From positions 3,905,936-3,969,935 of the forward strand of contig NZ_QFRX01000001.1 of the NCBI RefSeq assembly GCF_003143935.1: 64,000 nt of DNA, written 5' to 3'. This document shows positions 1-8,101 of this stretch, piece after piece; position 1 is the stretch's first letter; each line of letters begins with the position of its first letter. The stretch is from Streptomyces sp. Act143. GTDB lineage: Bacteria > Actinomycetota > Actinomycetes > Streptomycetales > Streptomycetaceae. Below the pieces are notes generated by a model. The model had not been told where the DNA came from and ran no database searches. It saw nothing but the letters and a program-made list of their open reading frames with translations. The position numbers and the translations under genes are program-made.

Positions 1-176
1 GTCGAACCGGAACGGCCCGCCCCCCTTCGGGCGACTCGTCCGGTCCGCACAACAACTCGGCAGCATAGCCACCCCTCCGGGACCAGCAGCGAAACCGCCC
101 GGCACGCGGGGCGTCCGGGCGTCGGGTTCAGGCCGGGCGGGGCCGGACAGGCGTATGAAACGCGTCACACATGACA

Positions 177-203
177 GAGCCGCACATCGCTGATGTGCGG
201 CTC
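177..203. terminator. Hairpin downstream of tatB
   Basis: A perfect 12-bp inverted repeat (177-188 and 192-203) with a 3-base loop lies 23 bases beyond the tatB stop. It is a typical intrinsic terminator for the minus-strand tatB transcript. No gene is visible between 1 and 176. Confidence 0.7.
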
Positions 204-226
204 CGGGAGGTACGGGGTGGCGTCGC

Positions 227-664
227 TCAGGTGGCGTCCGCGTCGAAGATCGGCCGGTCGTCCTTGCCGTCGTCGTCCTTCTTGGTCATGTCGATCCGGC
301 CACTCGAAGAGGAGGACGAGCTCGACGACGAGGAGTCGGAGTCGCGGCCGTGGACCGCGTCCGTGACCTCGGCCATCTCCTTCTTCAGGTCGAAGCCGTT
401 GCGGATCTCCTTGAGCCCCAGCTCGTCGTTGTCCAGCTGCTTGCGGATGAACGTCTTGGGGTTGAGGTCCTCGAACTCGAAGTCCTTGAACTCGGGGCCG
501 AGCTCCTGCCGGATGTCCTGCTTGGCGCTCTCCGAGAACTCACGGATCTTGCGAATGGTCCGCGTGACGTCCTGGATGAGCTTCGGGAGCTTGTCCGGAC
601 CGAAGACGAGCACGGCAAGGACAACGAGCGTGACCAGCTCGAGCGGTCCTATGTCATTGAACAC
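227..664 (-). CDS. tatB: Twin-arginine translocase subunit TatB
   Basis: TatB acts with TatC in recognising twin-arginine signal peptides for export of folded proteins. The 145-residue product starts with the family hallmark: one N-terminal membrane helix (about residues 5-22), the FGPDKLPK hinge, then an amphipathic helix rich in R, K and E. The C-terminus carries a run of about a dozen serines and a charged tail typical of actinobacterial TatB. The start is GTG, preceded by AAGGAG. It is the last gene of a sigma/anti-sigma/htrA/tatB group, the order known for the mycobacterial sigE locus, which links export to envelope stress. Confidence 0.93.
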   Translation of the reverse strand: MFNDIGPLELVTLVVLAVLVFGPDKLPKLIQDVTRTIRKIREFSESAKQDIRQELGPEFKDFEFEDLNPKTFIRKQLDNDELGLKEIRNGFDLKKEMAEVTDAVHGRDSDSSSSSSSSSSSGRIDMTKKDDDGKDDRPIFDADAT

Positions 665-846
665 CTGAAGCTCCTTGCGATGTCCGGGCCGGGTCCACGG
701 TACCCGGCGATCCGGTACGACCGGTACTGTCCCGAGGCTTCCGACTGCGTGCGCATGAGCGGTTTTGAGGGTTGTTTGCCAAGTGGGAGGGGGTTTCCGG
801 GCGCGGCTATGAGGTTTCTGTCAATCACTGCGCACCGCCGGTCCGC

Positions 847-2832
847 TCAGTCGCCGTCCGAGGACCCGAGCACCAGGGAGATCGTCATCTCCTTGCCGCC
901 GCGTTCCACGGTCAGCTCCAGCCGGTCGCCCGGGCGGTGGGCGCGGGTCTTGACGATCAGCTCCTCGCCGGAGTGGATGCGCTGGCCGTCGACCTCGGTG
1001 ATGACGTCGCCCGCCTTGATGCCGGCCTTGTCGCCGGGGCCGCCCGCGTTGACGGCGGCGCCGCCGTCGTTGCCCTTGCTGCCGACGCGGGCGCCGTCGC
1101 CGGAGTAGTCCATGTCGAGCGTGACGCCGATCACCGGGTGGGTCGCCTTGCCGGTGTTGATCAGTTCCTCGGCGACGCGCTTGGCCTGGTTGACGGGGAT
1201 GGCGAAACCGAGGCCGATGGAACCGGCCTGGCCGCCGCTCTCGTCGGAGCCGCTGTCGGCGGAGCGGATGGCGGAGTTGATGCCGATGACCCGGCCCTTG
1301 GAGTCGAGCAGCGGCCCGCCGGAGTTGCCGGGGTTGATCGGCGCGTCGGTCTGCAGGGCGTCGACGTACGACACGTCACTGCCGTCGCCGCTCTCGCCGC
1401 CGGCCGTGATGGGCCGTTCCTTGGCGCTGATGATGCCGGAGGTGACGGTGCCCTCCAGGTCGTAGGGGGCGCCGATCGCGACCACCGGGTCACCGACCTG
1501 GACGCTGTCGGAGTTGCCGAGGGGCATGGGGTCGAGCCCGCTGACGCCGCTGACCTTCACCACCGCGAGGTCGTAGCCGCTGTCCCGGCCGACGACGGTG
1601 GCCTTGGCGGTGTCCCCGCTGTGGAAGGTCACCGATATCTCGCCGTCGGCCCCGGCGGGCTCGACGACGTGGTTGTTGGTGAGGATGTGGCCCCGGTCGT
1701 CGAGCACGAAGCCGGTCCCGGTGCCGGACTCCTCGGTGCCGGTCACATGCAGCGTGACCACACTGGGCAGGGCACGCGCCGCGATCCCGGCCACGCTGTC
1801 CGGCGCCCGCCCCGCGGGCTCCTCCGCCGCCTGCGGCAGCTCTACGTCCCCCACGCCGCCGTTGCGCTCCAGATACGCCCCTACGACCCCGCCGACGCCC
1901 CCTGACACGAGCGCGAGCAGCACGACGGCCCCGACGAGCGCCTTCCTCGCCCGCTTCCGGCGCTGGTCCTTGGAGGGGACGGCGGCGCCGTTCTGCTGGA
2001 AGGGGGTCTGGAGATGTGCCTGGAGGGAGGTCTGAGGGGGCGTGGCCGGGACAGGGGCCCAGGGGTCGTAGTTCTGCCAGGGGTTGGCGGGGGGCGGGGT
2101 GGCGCCCGGGGGTGTGGGGGCCGGGGCGGGTGCGGCGGTGGGGGCGGGTGTCGCGGTGAGGGGCGGCGCTTCGTGGAGCTGGGCGGGCGCGGGGGCTGCG
2201 GGCAGCGGGGCGGGCGTGGAGGTGCCGTGGGGCGGGGGCGGTGCGAGGGTTCCGTGCGGCTGGGCCGGGGTGGGCGCGGCGAGGGCCGGGGCCGGGGCCG
2301 CGCCGGGTGGCGGGGCGGGCGTGGAGGCGCCGTGGGGCTGGGCCGTGGCGGGGGTTCCGTGGGCCGGGGTCGTCGCCGGGTGCTGGACCGGCGGGGCAGG
2401 GGCCCAGGGGCCGGGTTCGCCGTACGGCGGGGTGCCGTACGGGTCGGGGTCATGGAGGGGCTTGGGACGGTCCGCAGGGGCAGTGTGGGCCGGCGTCCCG
2501 GTCGCGTCCGGGGCGGGTGCCTCGGTGGCGGACGTCCCGGTCGCGTCCCGGGCGGGTGGCTCCGGCGTGGACGCGGCGGGAGCCTCGGGTGTGGACGCGG
2601 TGGGTGGCTGGGTGGGGTGGTCCGGCTCGCGGGCGTCCTCGGGAGCGGTCGGCGCGTCCTGTGGTGACCGCAGCTCGAAATCGCCCCCGGGGAGGGCCGG
2701 TTCGGCGTCGGCCACGGGCGGGGCGTCCTGAGGCCGCCTCAACTCGTAGTCACCGTCGGGCAGGCCCGCGTCCGCGTCACCCGCGCCCGCACGGCTCCAC
2801 CACTTCGCCTTCGTGGGCTTCCCCTCGTTCAT
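847..2832 (-). CDS. htrA: HtrA/DegP-type membrane serine protease with PDZ domain
   Basis: This is an envelope quality-control protease, probably degrading misfolded exported proteins. The 661-residue product has about 300 cytoplasmic residues very rich in P, A and T, one membrane helix just after a basic RKRARK stretch, a trypsin-like domain and a C-terminal PDZ domain. The catalytic triad is visible as His in TNNHVV, Asp in GYDLAVV and Ser in GNSGGP. The PDZ domain includes AGIKAGDVI. ATG 2832 was chosen because GGGAGAG precedes it; a further in-frame 23 residues upstream lack such a site. It lies between the anti-sigma gene and tatB, as in the mycobacterial sigE-rseA-htrA-tatB order. Confidence 0.92.
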   Translation of the reverse strand: MNEGKPTKAKWWSRAGAGDADAGLPDGDYELRRPQDAPPVADAEPALPGGDFELRSPQDAPTAPEDAREPDHPTQPPTASTPEAPAASTPEPPARDATGTSATEAPAPDATGTPAHTAPADRPKPLHDPDPYGTPPYGEPGPWAPAPPVQHPATTPAHGTPATAQPHGASTPAPPPGAAPAPALAAPTPAQPHGTLAPPPPHGTSTPAPLPAAPAPAQLHEAPPLTATPAPTAAPAPAPTPPGATPPPANPWQNYDPWAPVPATPPQTSLQAHLQTPFQQNGAAVPSKDQRRKRARKALVGAVVLLALVSGGVGGVVGAYLERNGGVGDVELPQAAEEPAGRAPDSVAGIAARALPSVVTLHVTGTEESGTGTGFVLDDRGHILTNNHVVEPAGADGEISVTFHSGDTAKATVVGRDSGYDLAVVKVSGVSGLDPMPLGNSDSVQVGDPVVAIGAPYDLEGTVTSGIISAKERPITAGGESGDGSDVSYVDALQTDAPINPGNSGGPLLDSKGRVIGINSAIRSADSGSDESGGQAGSIGLGFAIPVNQAKRVAEELINTGKATHPVIGVTLDMDYSGDGARVGSKGNDGGAAVNAGGPGDKAGIKAGDVITEVDGQRIHSGEELIVKTRAHRPGDRLELTVERGGKEMTISLVLGSSDGD

Positions 2833-2851
2833 GCTCTCCCCACAGCCAGGG

Positions 2852-2932
2852 CCTGTCCGGCACGGCAGACCCCACTCACCTACACCTCTCGGGCGCGTCA
2901 CCTCGACGGCACGGCCCGAGCTGCCGGACAGG
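2852..2932. repeat. 11-bp inverted repeat pair upstream of htrA
   Basis: CCTGTCCGGCA at 2852-2862 and its exact complement at 2922-2932 flank 59 bases just upstream of the htrA start. This may bracket an htrA promoter or form a long-loop hairpin in a read-through transcript. Function is unknown. Confidence 0.4.
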
Positions 2933-2972
2933 ACACGGCACGGCTCTCCCTGGATTCAACCAGGTTCACCGG

Positions 2973-2990
2973 CCGGCGCGCAGACGCCGG
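2973..2990. terminator. Short hairpin after the anti-sigma gene
   Basis: A 6-bp GC stem (CCGGCG/CGCCGG, 6-base loop) sits immediately after the anti-sigma stop codon. It is a weak terminator or attenuator candidate ahead of htrA. Confidence 0.35.
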
Positions 2991-3959
2991 TCAGCCGGTG
3001 GGGCCGGAGGAGGTGGAAGGAGAAGAGGTCGCGTCGGGGACGGGTGCGGCGAGAAGGGCGGGCGGGGTGAGGTCCGGTGCCGTGGACCACGAGGTCAGCG
3101 TCAGCTGGGGAGTAGTGCTGAGCGGACGTATCAGAGGGGACATGGCAGCCGCGCCGGCCACGACGGGCGTGGTCAGCGAGTGCGCAACCGGCTGGGCCGG
3201 CACTCCGGGCACCAGCGGGGCGGACGCCTCGGTCGGCGCGACCGGGGTGTCGCCGACGCGGGACTGGCCGGCGGCGAGCAGCGGGCCCACGGCACGGCGG
3301 CGCTGGCTGTCGGGCGTGGTCGCGGCCCCGGCGCCCTGCGACGAGCGGGCCGGGGTCACATTGCTGCCCCCCGAGCCGCCGCGCGCGTCGGTGTCGGTCG
3401 GTGCGCCGGTCGTGACACCGCCCAGCGCGATCGCGGCCAGCGACACCGCACCGGCGGCGACGAACGCGAACCGCATGCCGCGGGACGCCGTCCGCTCGGT
3501 CTCGTGCCGGCTGACGTCGTGGATGCGGAAGCCGCCGCGGCCCGCGGTGGCCGGGAGGCCGGAGCCGTGCGGGCGGGCGGGGACGTAGTCGAACTCGAAA
3601 CGCTCACCGCGTTTCACTCCGAAGACCCCGGCGGCACCGGGTCGTCCGTCGAAGCCGTCGGTGAAGCCTCCCCCGAACGGCGAGCCACCGCCGTCGTCCG
3701 TGCCACCTCCCCCGGGCAGCCCCTGGAGGCGCGCCAGAAAGCTCTCGGACGGAGGCGGCGGGGCCGCTTCCGCGAAGACGTTCTTCAGTCGGCGCTGGGC
3801 GTCGGCCTCGGCCTTGCACCTGGCGCAGGTGGCAAGGTGAGCGAGGACGCGCTCCCGCGCCTCATGACCGAGCTCGCCGTCGACCAGCGCGGCGAGTCGG
3901 TCTCCCAGATGCTGCTCCGCGAGACGCCCTTCGGCGGGATTGGGCCGTGATCCACTCAC
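2991..3959 (-). CDS. rseA: Anti-sigma factor with zinc-binding (ZAS) domain
   Basis: This gene probably encodes the inhibitor of the ECF sigma factor encoded just upstream. The N-terminal 60 residues contain the zinc anti-sigma signature HxxxCxxC (H-LAT-C-AR-C). A proline/glycine-rich linker, a membrane helix (near residue 170) and a low-complexity extracytoplasmic tail follow, so release by an envelope signal is plausible. The GTG start overlaps the sigma stop in GTGA (3956-3959), giving translational coupling. A longer in-frame reading to 4154 is only a shadow of the sigma gene. The position matches mycobacterial rseA (Rv1222); the symbol rests on that synteny. Length is 322 residues. Confidence 0.88.
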   Translation of the reverse strand: MSGSRPNPAEGRLAEQHLGDRLAALVDGELGHEARERVLAHLATCARCKAEADAQRRLKNVFAEAAPPPPSESFLARLQGLPGGGGTDDGGGSPFGGGFTDGFDGRPGAAGVFGVKRGERFEFDYVPARPHGSGLPATAGRGGFRIHDVSRHETERTASRGMRFAFVAAGAVSLAAIALGGVTTGAPTDTDARGGSGGSNVTPARSSQGAGAATTPDSQRRRAVGPLLAAGQSRVGDTPVAPTEASAPLVPGVPAQPVAHSLTTPVVAGAAAMSPLIRPLSTTPQLTLTSWSTAPDLTPPALLAAPVPDATSSPSTSSGPTG

Positions 3960-4726
3960 GCGGTCGCGCCCCCTCCCCCCAGTGCCGCGACGCGGGGCAC
4001 GAAGGAGCGGCGCTCCTTGCGGGCCTCCGGCGAGCGGTGCGCGAGGGCCTTGCGCAGCTGGGAGCGGCCACGGTGGATACGGGAGCGGACGGTGCCGAGC
4101 TTGACCCCGAGGGTCGCGGCGATCTCCTCGTACGACAGCCCTTCGATGTCGCACAGCACGACCGCGGCGCGGAACTCGGGCGCCAGGGTGTCGAGGGCCT
4201 GCTGGACGTCCGCGTCGAAGTGGGCGTCGTTGAAGACCTGCTGGGGCGAGGGCTCACGGCTGGGCAGGCGCTCGGCCGCGTCCTCGCCGAGGGCGTCGAA
4301 ACGGATGCGCTGCTTGCGGCGCACCATGTCCAGGAAGAGGTTGGTGGTGATGCGGTGCAGCCAGCCCTCGAAGGTGCCGGGCGTGTAGGTCGACAAGGAG
4401 CGGAAGACGCGGACGAAGACCTCCTGGGTGAGGTCCTCCGCGTCGTGCTGGTTGCCCGTCAGGCGGTAGGCGAGCCGGTACACCCGGCCGCTGTGCATGC
4501 TGACGATCTCCTCCCACGTCGGAGGAGTCCACGCCTGCCCGTCCGCGTCGGTGGAGAAGGTCGCGGTCTGGCTGTACTCGTCGTGGCTGGGGTCAGCAGC
4601 GGTGTCGTTCACGGATTTCGGCCTGCCCGCCGATCCGAGGAAGCGCCGCAGCACTCCTCCGCGATCCACAGGCGCAGCCGCACCTCCCCTGTCGGCTCTG
4701 GTGGTGTCCAGTGGAGCCCCTACCAT
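3956..4726 (-). CDS. sigE: ECF RNA polymerase sigma factor, mycobacterial SigE-like
   Basis: This is an ECF sigma factor of 256 residues with a roughly 65-residue N-terminal extension. Region 2 is clear (YRLAYRLTGN, DAEDLTQEVFVRVF, and the region 2.4 segment around FEGWLHRITTNLFLD). Region 4 has the helix-turn-helix (LSYEEIAATLGVKLGTVRSRIHRGR, here given as separate core elements LSYEEIA and GTVRSRIHR). ATG 4726 follows GAGGTGG; an ATG 31 codons upstream (4819) is the alternative. It heads the sigma/anti-sigma/htrA/tatB set and is divergent from the O-methyltransferase. Despite the name it is the orthologue-like counterpart of mycobacterial sigE, not of S. coelicolor sigE of the cse system. 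Confidence 0.9.
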   Translation of the reverse strand: MVGAPLDTTRADRGGAAAPVDRGGVLRRFLGSAGRPKSVNDTAADPSHDEYSQTATFSTDADGQAWTPPTWEEIVSMHSGRVYRLAYRLTGNQHDAEDLTQEVFVRVFRSLSTYTPGTFEGWLHRITTNLFLDMVRRKQRIRFDALGEDAAERLPSREPSPQQVFNDAHFDADVQQALDTLAPEFRAAVVLCDIEGLSYEEIAATLGVKLGTVRSRIHRGRSQLRKALAHRSPEARKERRSFVPRVAALGGGGATA

Positions 4727-4931
4727 AGCCACCTCGCCCGTTAGCTCCGGATAAGCGGTTTTACGAGAATTTGATCTGTGGAGCTCTCGCTCCGATCCCT
4801 GCTCGTCGTCGTGATCCAACTGTGTCCCCCCGCGTGCGTCTCCACCCCTCTAAACGCCCGGTCCCATCAGCAGGTTCCCGCCCCCAACGGATACAGTCAC
4901 GCCGAGGCAACCACGGGGACAGGAGAGGGTC

Positions 4932-5564
4932 ATTACCGGCAACCGGCAGACGAGCTGGGCGTTCGCCGACGCCTATGTCGCCGAGGACGAAGCGCTGCAC
5001 TGGGCCCGGGACCGGGCCCGTGAGGCAGGGCTGCGCTCGGTGTCGCCCGGCGCGGGTGCCGCCCTGCGGTTGCTGGCGGCCTCGGTGGACGCCAAGGCGG
5101 TCGCCGAGATCGGTACCGGTACCGGAGTCTCCGGCATTCATCTGCTGCACGGCATGCGCCCCGACGGCGTCCTCACGACCGTCGACCCCGAGCCGGAGCA
5201 CCAGCAGTTCGCCCGTCAGGCCTTCCGCGCCTCCGGCTTCGCCAGCAACCGGGCCCGCTTCATCCCCGGCCGCGCGCTCGACGTCCTGCCCCGTCTCGCG
5301 GACGCCGGCTACGACCTCGTCTTCTGCGACGGCGATCGCCAGGAGGTCATGGACTACCTCGCTGAATCGTTGCGCCTGCTGCGGCCGGGCGGCCTCGTGG
5401 TCTTCGAGGGTGTCTTCGCGCACGGCCGGACGGTGGACTCGGGTCCGCAGCCGACCGAGGTGCTGCGGCTGCGCGAGCTGCTGCGCGCGGTGCGGGAGAG
5501 CCCGGATCTGGTGCCGTCGTTGCTGCCGGTGGGTGACGGGCTGCTCTGCGCGGTCAAGCGGTAG
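4932..5564 (+). CDS. O-methyltransferase with apparent ATT start
   Basis: This is an SAM-dependent O-methyltransferase of the class-I Rossmann type (family 3), with motif EIGTGTGVSG for SAM binding, the acidic TTVDPE motif and DLVFCDGD. The divergent position beside the sigma factor matches Rv1220c next to mycobacterial sigE. The start is unusual. The family's conserved N-terminus (ITGNRQTSWAFADAYV) is encoded here but no ATG, GTG or TTG occurs between an in-frame stop at 4851 and GTG 5040. ATT at 4932 follows GGAGAGGG and would give 210 residues. Starting at GTG 5040 would remove part of the conserved domain, so ATT is preferred. CTG 4995 is a weaker alternative. Confidence 0.8.
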   Translation: MTGNRQTSWAFADAYVAEDEALHWARDRAREAGLRSVSPGAGAALRLLAASVDAKAVAEIGTGTGVSGIHLLHGMRPDGVLTTVDPEPEHQQFARQAFRASGFASNRARFIPGRALDVLPRLADAGYDLVFCDGDRQEVMDYLAESLRLLRPGGLVVFEGVFAHGRTVDSGPQPTEVLRLRELLRAVRESPDLVPSLLPVGDGLLCAVKR

Positions 5565-5585
5565 CGCGCGGCGTAAGACGGCAAA

Positions 5586-5623
5586 CGGCAACCCCGGCAC
5601 CGCATGCGATGCCGGGGTTGCCG
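5586..5623. terminator. Bidirectional terminator after O-methyltransferase
   Basis: A perfect 14-bp stem (5586-5599 with 5610-5623) and 10-base loop lie between two convergent genes, the O-methyltransferase and the DUF3117 gene. It probably serves both. Confidence 0.8.
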
Positions 5624-5645
5624 AAAGGGTATGGTCGCTTCCGCG

Positions 5646-5813
5646 TCAGCCGACGACCTTCTTGAGGGCGTCGCCGAGCGCGTCGGCCTCGTCAGGGGTC
5701 AGCTCGACGACGAGCCGACCGCCGCCTTCGAGCGGAACGCGCATGACGATGCCCCGCCCCTCCTTGGTCACCTCGAGCGGGCCATCGCCCGTCCGCGGCT
5801 TCATGGCCGCCAT
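5646..5813 (-). CDS. DUF3117 small protein
   Basis: This is a 55-residue protein that matches the DUF3117 family (Rv1211-like), conserved in actinobacteria and of unknown function. The product begins MAAMKPRTGDGPLEV and ends in a short acidic/hydrophobic helix (DEADALGDALKKVV). ATG 5813 is preceded by GGAAGGGGAA at good spacing; the longer in-frame reading to 5936 has no such site and is not family-like. Confidence 0.88.
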   Translation of the reverse strand: MAAMKPRTGDGPLEVTKEGRGIVMRVPLEGGGRLVVELTPDEADALGDALKKVVG

Positions 5814-6184
5814 GCTCGTTCCCCTTCCTGAAACCAGCTCATCGTCAAAGCCGACGGCCCTGGGAGGGCACGCGTGTCGTGCGTGGGCACGCGACACCGG
5901 CATCGAACATATTGCTTCCAAGCCATTATCCCGCATCTCAGGACCCGATGACCAACATCAGTCGGCATCGCTTGGGCAACGCGCGCGAGCAAAACCACTC
6001 AATTCGGCGATGTGACTGCGATACTGCGCGGCCGCGCACACGTTCGGCGACGAAAATCGGCCGCGGATTCTTTGACGCAGGTCACACGTCCGTTCCGGTC
6101 CCCCGGCGGCGATCTCCGCCATGCTGTCCTTCTGAACCCGCAAGTAACCCGCAGACGCGGAACAGGACGCAGGAGGCGACACAC
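5814..6184. other. Divergent intergenic region, DUF3117 / enoyl-CoA hydratase
   Basis: This 371-bp stretch holds no convincing gene. It is locally AT-richer (about 5905-6060) than its neighbours and must carry the promoters of both divergent genes. AGGAGG near 6171 is the ribosome site of the hydratase. No clear -35/-10 pair was identified. Confidence 0.5.
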
Positions 6185-6976
6185 ATGGCCGACACCGTGC
6201 TCTACGAGGTGAGCGACGGACTCGCGACCATCACCATCAACCGGCCCGAGGCGATGAACGCGCTGAACATCGCGACGAAGGTGGCGCTGCGGGACGCGGT
6301 CCGGGCCGCGGCCGGTGACGACGCCGTACGGGCCGTGCTGCTGACCTCCGCCGGGGAGCGGGCGTTCTGCGTGGGACAGGACCTCAAGGAGCACATCGGG
6401 CTGCTCGCCGAGGGCTCCACCTCTGTCATGAGCACGGTGAAGGAGCACTACAACCCGATCGTGCGGGCGCTGACGGAGATGCCCAAGCCCGTGGTGGCCG
6501 GGGTGAACGGCGTCGCGGCCGGGGCCGGGTTCGGACTGGCGCTCGCGGCGGACTACCGGGTGGTCGCGGACAGCGCGGGGTTCAACACCTCGTTCGCGGG
6601 GGTCGCGCTGACGGCGGACTCCGGGATCTCCTGGACCCTGCCGCGCGTGGTGGGGCCGGGGCGCGCCACCGACCTGCTGCTCTTCCCGCGGACGATCAAG
6701 GCGCAGGAGGCGTACGAGCTGGGGATCGCGAACCGTCTGGTGCCCGCCGGTGAGCTGCACGCGGAGGCCGAGAACGTCGCGCGGGCCCTTGCCGAGGGAC
6801 CGACCGTGGCGTACGCGGCGATCAAGGAGTCCGTCGCCTACGGGTTCTCGCACTCGCTGGCGGAGACGCTGGAGAAGGAGGACGAGCTCCAGACGCGGGC
6901 GGGGGCGTCCGAGGACCACACGATCGCCGTGCGGGCGTTCGTGAACAAGGAGCAGCCCAAGTACCTCGGCCGCTGA
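6185..6976 (+). CDS. Enoyl-CoA hydratase/isomerase family protein
   Basis: This is a crotonase-fold enzyme of 263 residues, expected to hydrate or isomerise an acyl-CoA. The CoA-binding/oxyanion-hole regions are visible: GERAFCVGQDLKEH for the first and GVNGVAAGAGFGLALAADYR for the second. DSGISWTLPRVVG corresponds to the catalytic-loop region and resembles PaaG-type isomerases, so substrate assignment is open. ATG 6185 follows AGGAGG closely. The gene stands alone and converges on the glycosylase gene. Confidence 0.88.
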   Translation: MADTVLYEVSDGLATITINRPEAMNALNIATKVALRDAVRAAAGDDAVRAVLLTSAGERAFCVGQDLKEHIGLLAEGSTSVMSTVKEHYNPIVRALTEMPKPVVAGVNGVAAGAGFGLALAADYRVVADSAGFNTSFAGVALTADSGISWTLPRVVGPGRATDLLLFPRTIKAQEAYELGIANRLVPAGELHAEAENVARALAEGPTVAYAAIKESVAYGFSHSLAETLEKEDELQTRAGASEDHTIAVRAFVNKEQPKYLGR

Positions 6977-6982
6977 GGGGGC

Positions 6983-7564
6983 TCAGCTCCGCCTGGCCGA
7001 GCAGTCGGCCAGGTGATCGTTCACCAGACCGCACGCCTGCATCAGCGCGTAGGCCGTCGTCGGTCCCACGAAGCGCAGGCCCTTCTTCTTCAGGGCCTTC
7101 GACAGGGCCGTCGACTCCGGGGTGATCGCCGGGACGTCCCCCAGCGTCCGCGGGGCCGGGCCCGGCGTCTCCGGGGCGTGCGACCAGATCAGGGCGTCCA
7201 GGTCTCCTGGGGCCCAGTCGGCCAGCACGCGCGCGTTGGCGAGCGTCGCGTCGATCTTCGCGCGGTTGCGGATGATGCCCTCGTCGGCGAGGAGGCGCTC
7301 GCGGTCGGCGTCGGTGAACAGGGCCACCTTGGCGATCTCGAAGCCCGCGAAGGCCGCGCGGAAGCCCTCCCGGCGGCGCAGGATCGTGATCCAGGACAGG
7401 CCGGACTGGAAGGCCTCCAGGCTGAGGCGCTCGTACAGGGCGTCGTCGCCGCGGACCGGGCGGCCCCACTCCTCGTCGTGGTAGGCGATGTAGTCCTCGG
7501 TGGACAGGCCCCAGGGGCAGCGCGGCCGGCCGTCCGGGCCGGCGAGAGCGGCTCCGTCGCTCAC
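6983..7564 (-). CDS. tag: DNA-3-methyladenine glycosylase I
   Basis: This enzyme excises 3-methyladenine from alkylated DNA in base-excision repair. The 193-residue product has the Tag signature: RCPWG and YHDEEWG near the N-terminus, the LSLEAFQSGLSWITIL helix and the C-terminal zinc ligands His and Cys in DHLADC. Together with the N-terminal Cys and His these make the zinc snap. The GTG start overlaps the upstream gene's stop in GTGA (7561-7564), so the two are translationally coupled. Confidence 0.93.
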   Translation of the reverse strand: MSDGAALAGPDGRPRCPWGLSTEDYIAYHDEEWGRPVRGDDALYERLSLEAFQSGLSWITILRRREGFRAAFAGFEIAKVALFTDADRERLLADEGIIRNRAKIDATLANARVLADWAPGDLDALIWSHAPETPGPAPRTLGDVPAITPESTALSKALKKKGLRFVGPTTAYALMQACGLVNDHLADCSARRS

Positions 7565-7935
7565 TGGTCCTCCTGGGCGGGCTTCTCCATGGAGACATGG
7601 GAGCCGTGGGAGGCGGGCGTGCCGTGGGCGGCGGCCTGGGCGCCGGCCAGGGCCGACTCCAGGTCCGCGATGCGCGCGTCGCGCTCGGCGAGCTCGGCGC
7701 CGAGGCGGCCGAGGGCGTCGTCCACGTCGGACATGCGGTAGCCGCGGGCGGCGAGCGGGAAGCGGAGGGCCTCGACATCGGCGCGGTTGACCGGGCGGTC
7801 GTAGGGCAAGGGGTCCTGGAGGCGCTCCGGGGCGGCCTCCGGGAGCGGACCCGTCTCGCCGCCTCCCACCACGGCGAGCGTCACCGCGGCGACCACGACG
7901 GCGAGCGCGACGACGAGGAACAAGAACATAACCAT
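7561..7935 (-). CDS. DivIVA-domain small membrane protein
   Basis: The product (124 residues from ATG 7935) has an N-terminal membrane helix (MVMFLFLVVALAVVVAAVTL), then a DivIVA-like segment with FPLAARGYRMSDVDDALGRL followed by a short coiled coil. DivIVA-type proteins recognise curved membrane or organise polar growth in actinobacteria; the role of this short version is not known. An in-frame start at 8025 would add 30 residues encoded by the repeat-containing promoter region and is less likely. It is coupled to tag by a 4-base overlap. Confidence 0.75.
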   Translation of the reverse strand: MVMFLFLVVALAVVVAAVTLAVVGGGETGPLPEAAPERLQDPLPYDRPVNRADVEALRFPLAARGYRMSDVDDALGRLGAELAERDARIADLESALAGAQAAAHGTPASHGSHVSMEKPAQEDQ

Positions 7936-7962
7936 CGCTGTGGGCCCCCACGCTGGGTGAAA

Positions 7963-8038
7963 GTGTCCGACTCGAACGGGTCGGAGTGTGTCGGAGTCGA
8001 ATGTGTCAGAGTCCGATCGTGCCATGCGAGTCTGACAG
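7963..8038. promoter_or_regulatory. Repeated motif in the divergent divIVA-like / folP2 promoter region
   Basis: Three direct copies of GTGTCNGA(C/G)TC(G/C) occur at 7963-7974, 7988-7999 and 8003-8014. A fourth inverted copy (CTGTCAGACTC on the minus strand) lies at 8028-8038. Spacings are 25 and 15 bases. The cluster sits between divergent genes and looks like a regulator-binding region; no regulator is known. Confidence 0.4.
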
Positions 8039-8101
8039 TTAGGGTCGCAGACGGCCGCAGGCCGGCGACTTGCCAGGACGTACTAGGAGAGGTCACAGGG
8101 G

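Noticed and set aside
171..668. Plus-strand reading frame over tatB
   Set aside because: It mirrors the clear TatB gene on the other strand and has no family-like sequence.
2014..3950. Long plus-strand frames rich in Gly and Arg opposite htrA and the anti-sigma gene
   Set aside because: They are antisense to proline/alanine-rich coding sequence; composition is explained by the real genes.
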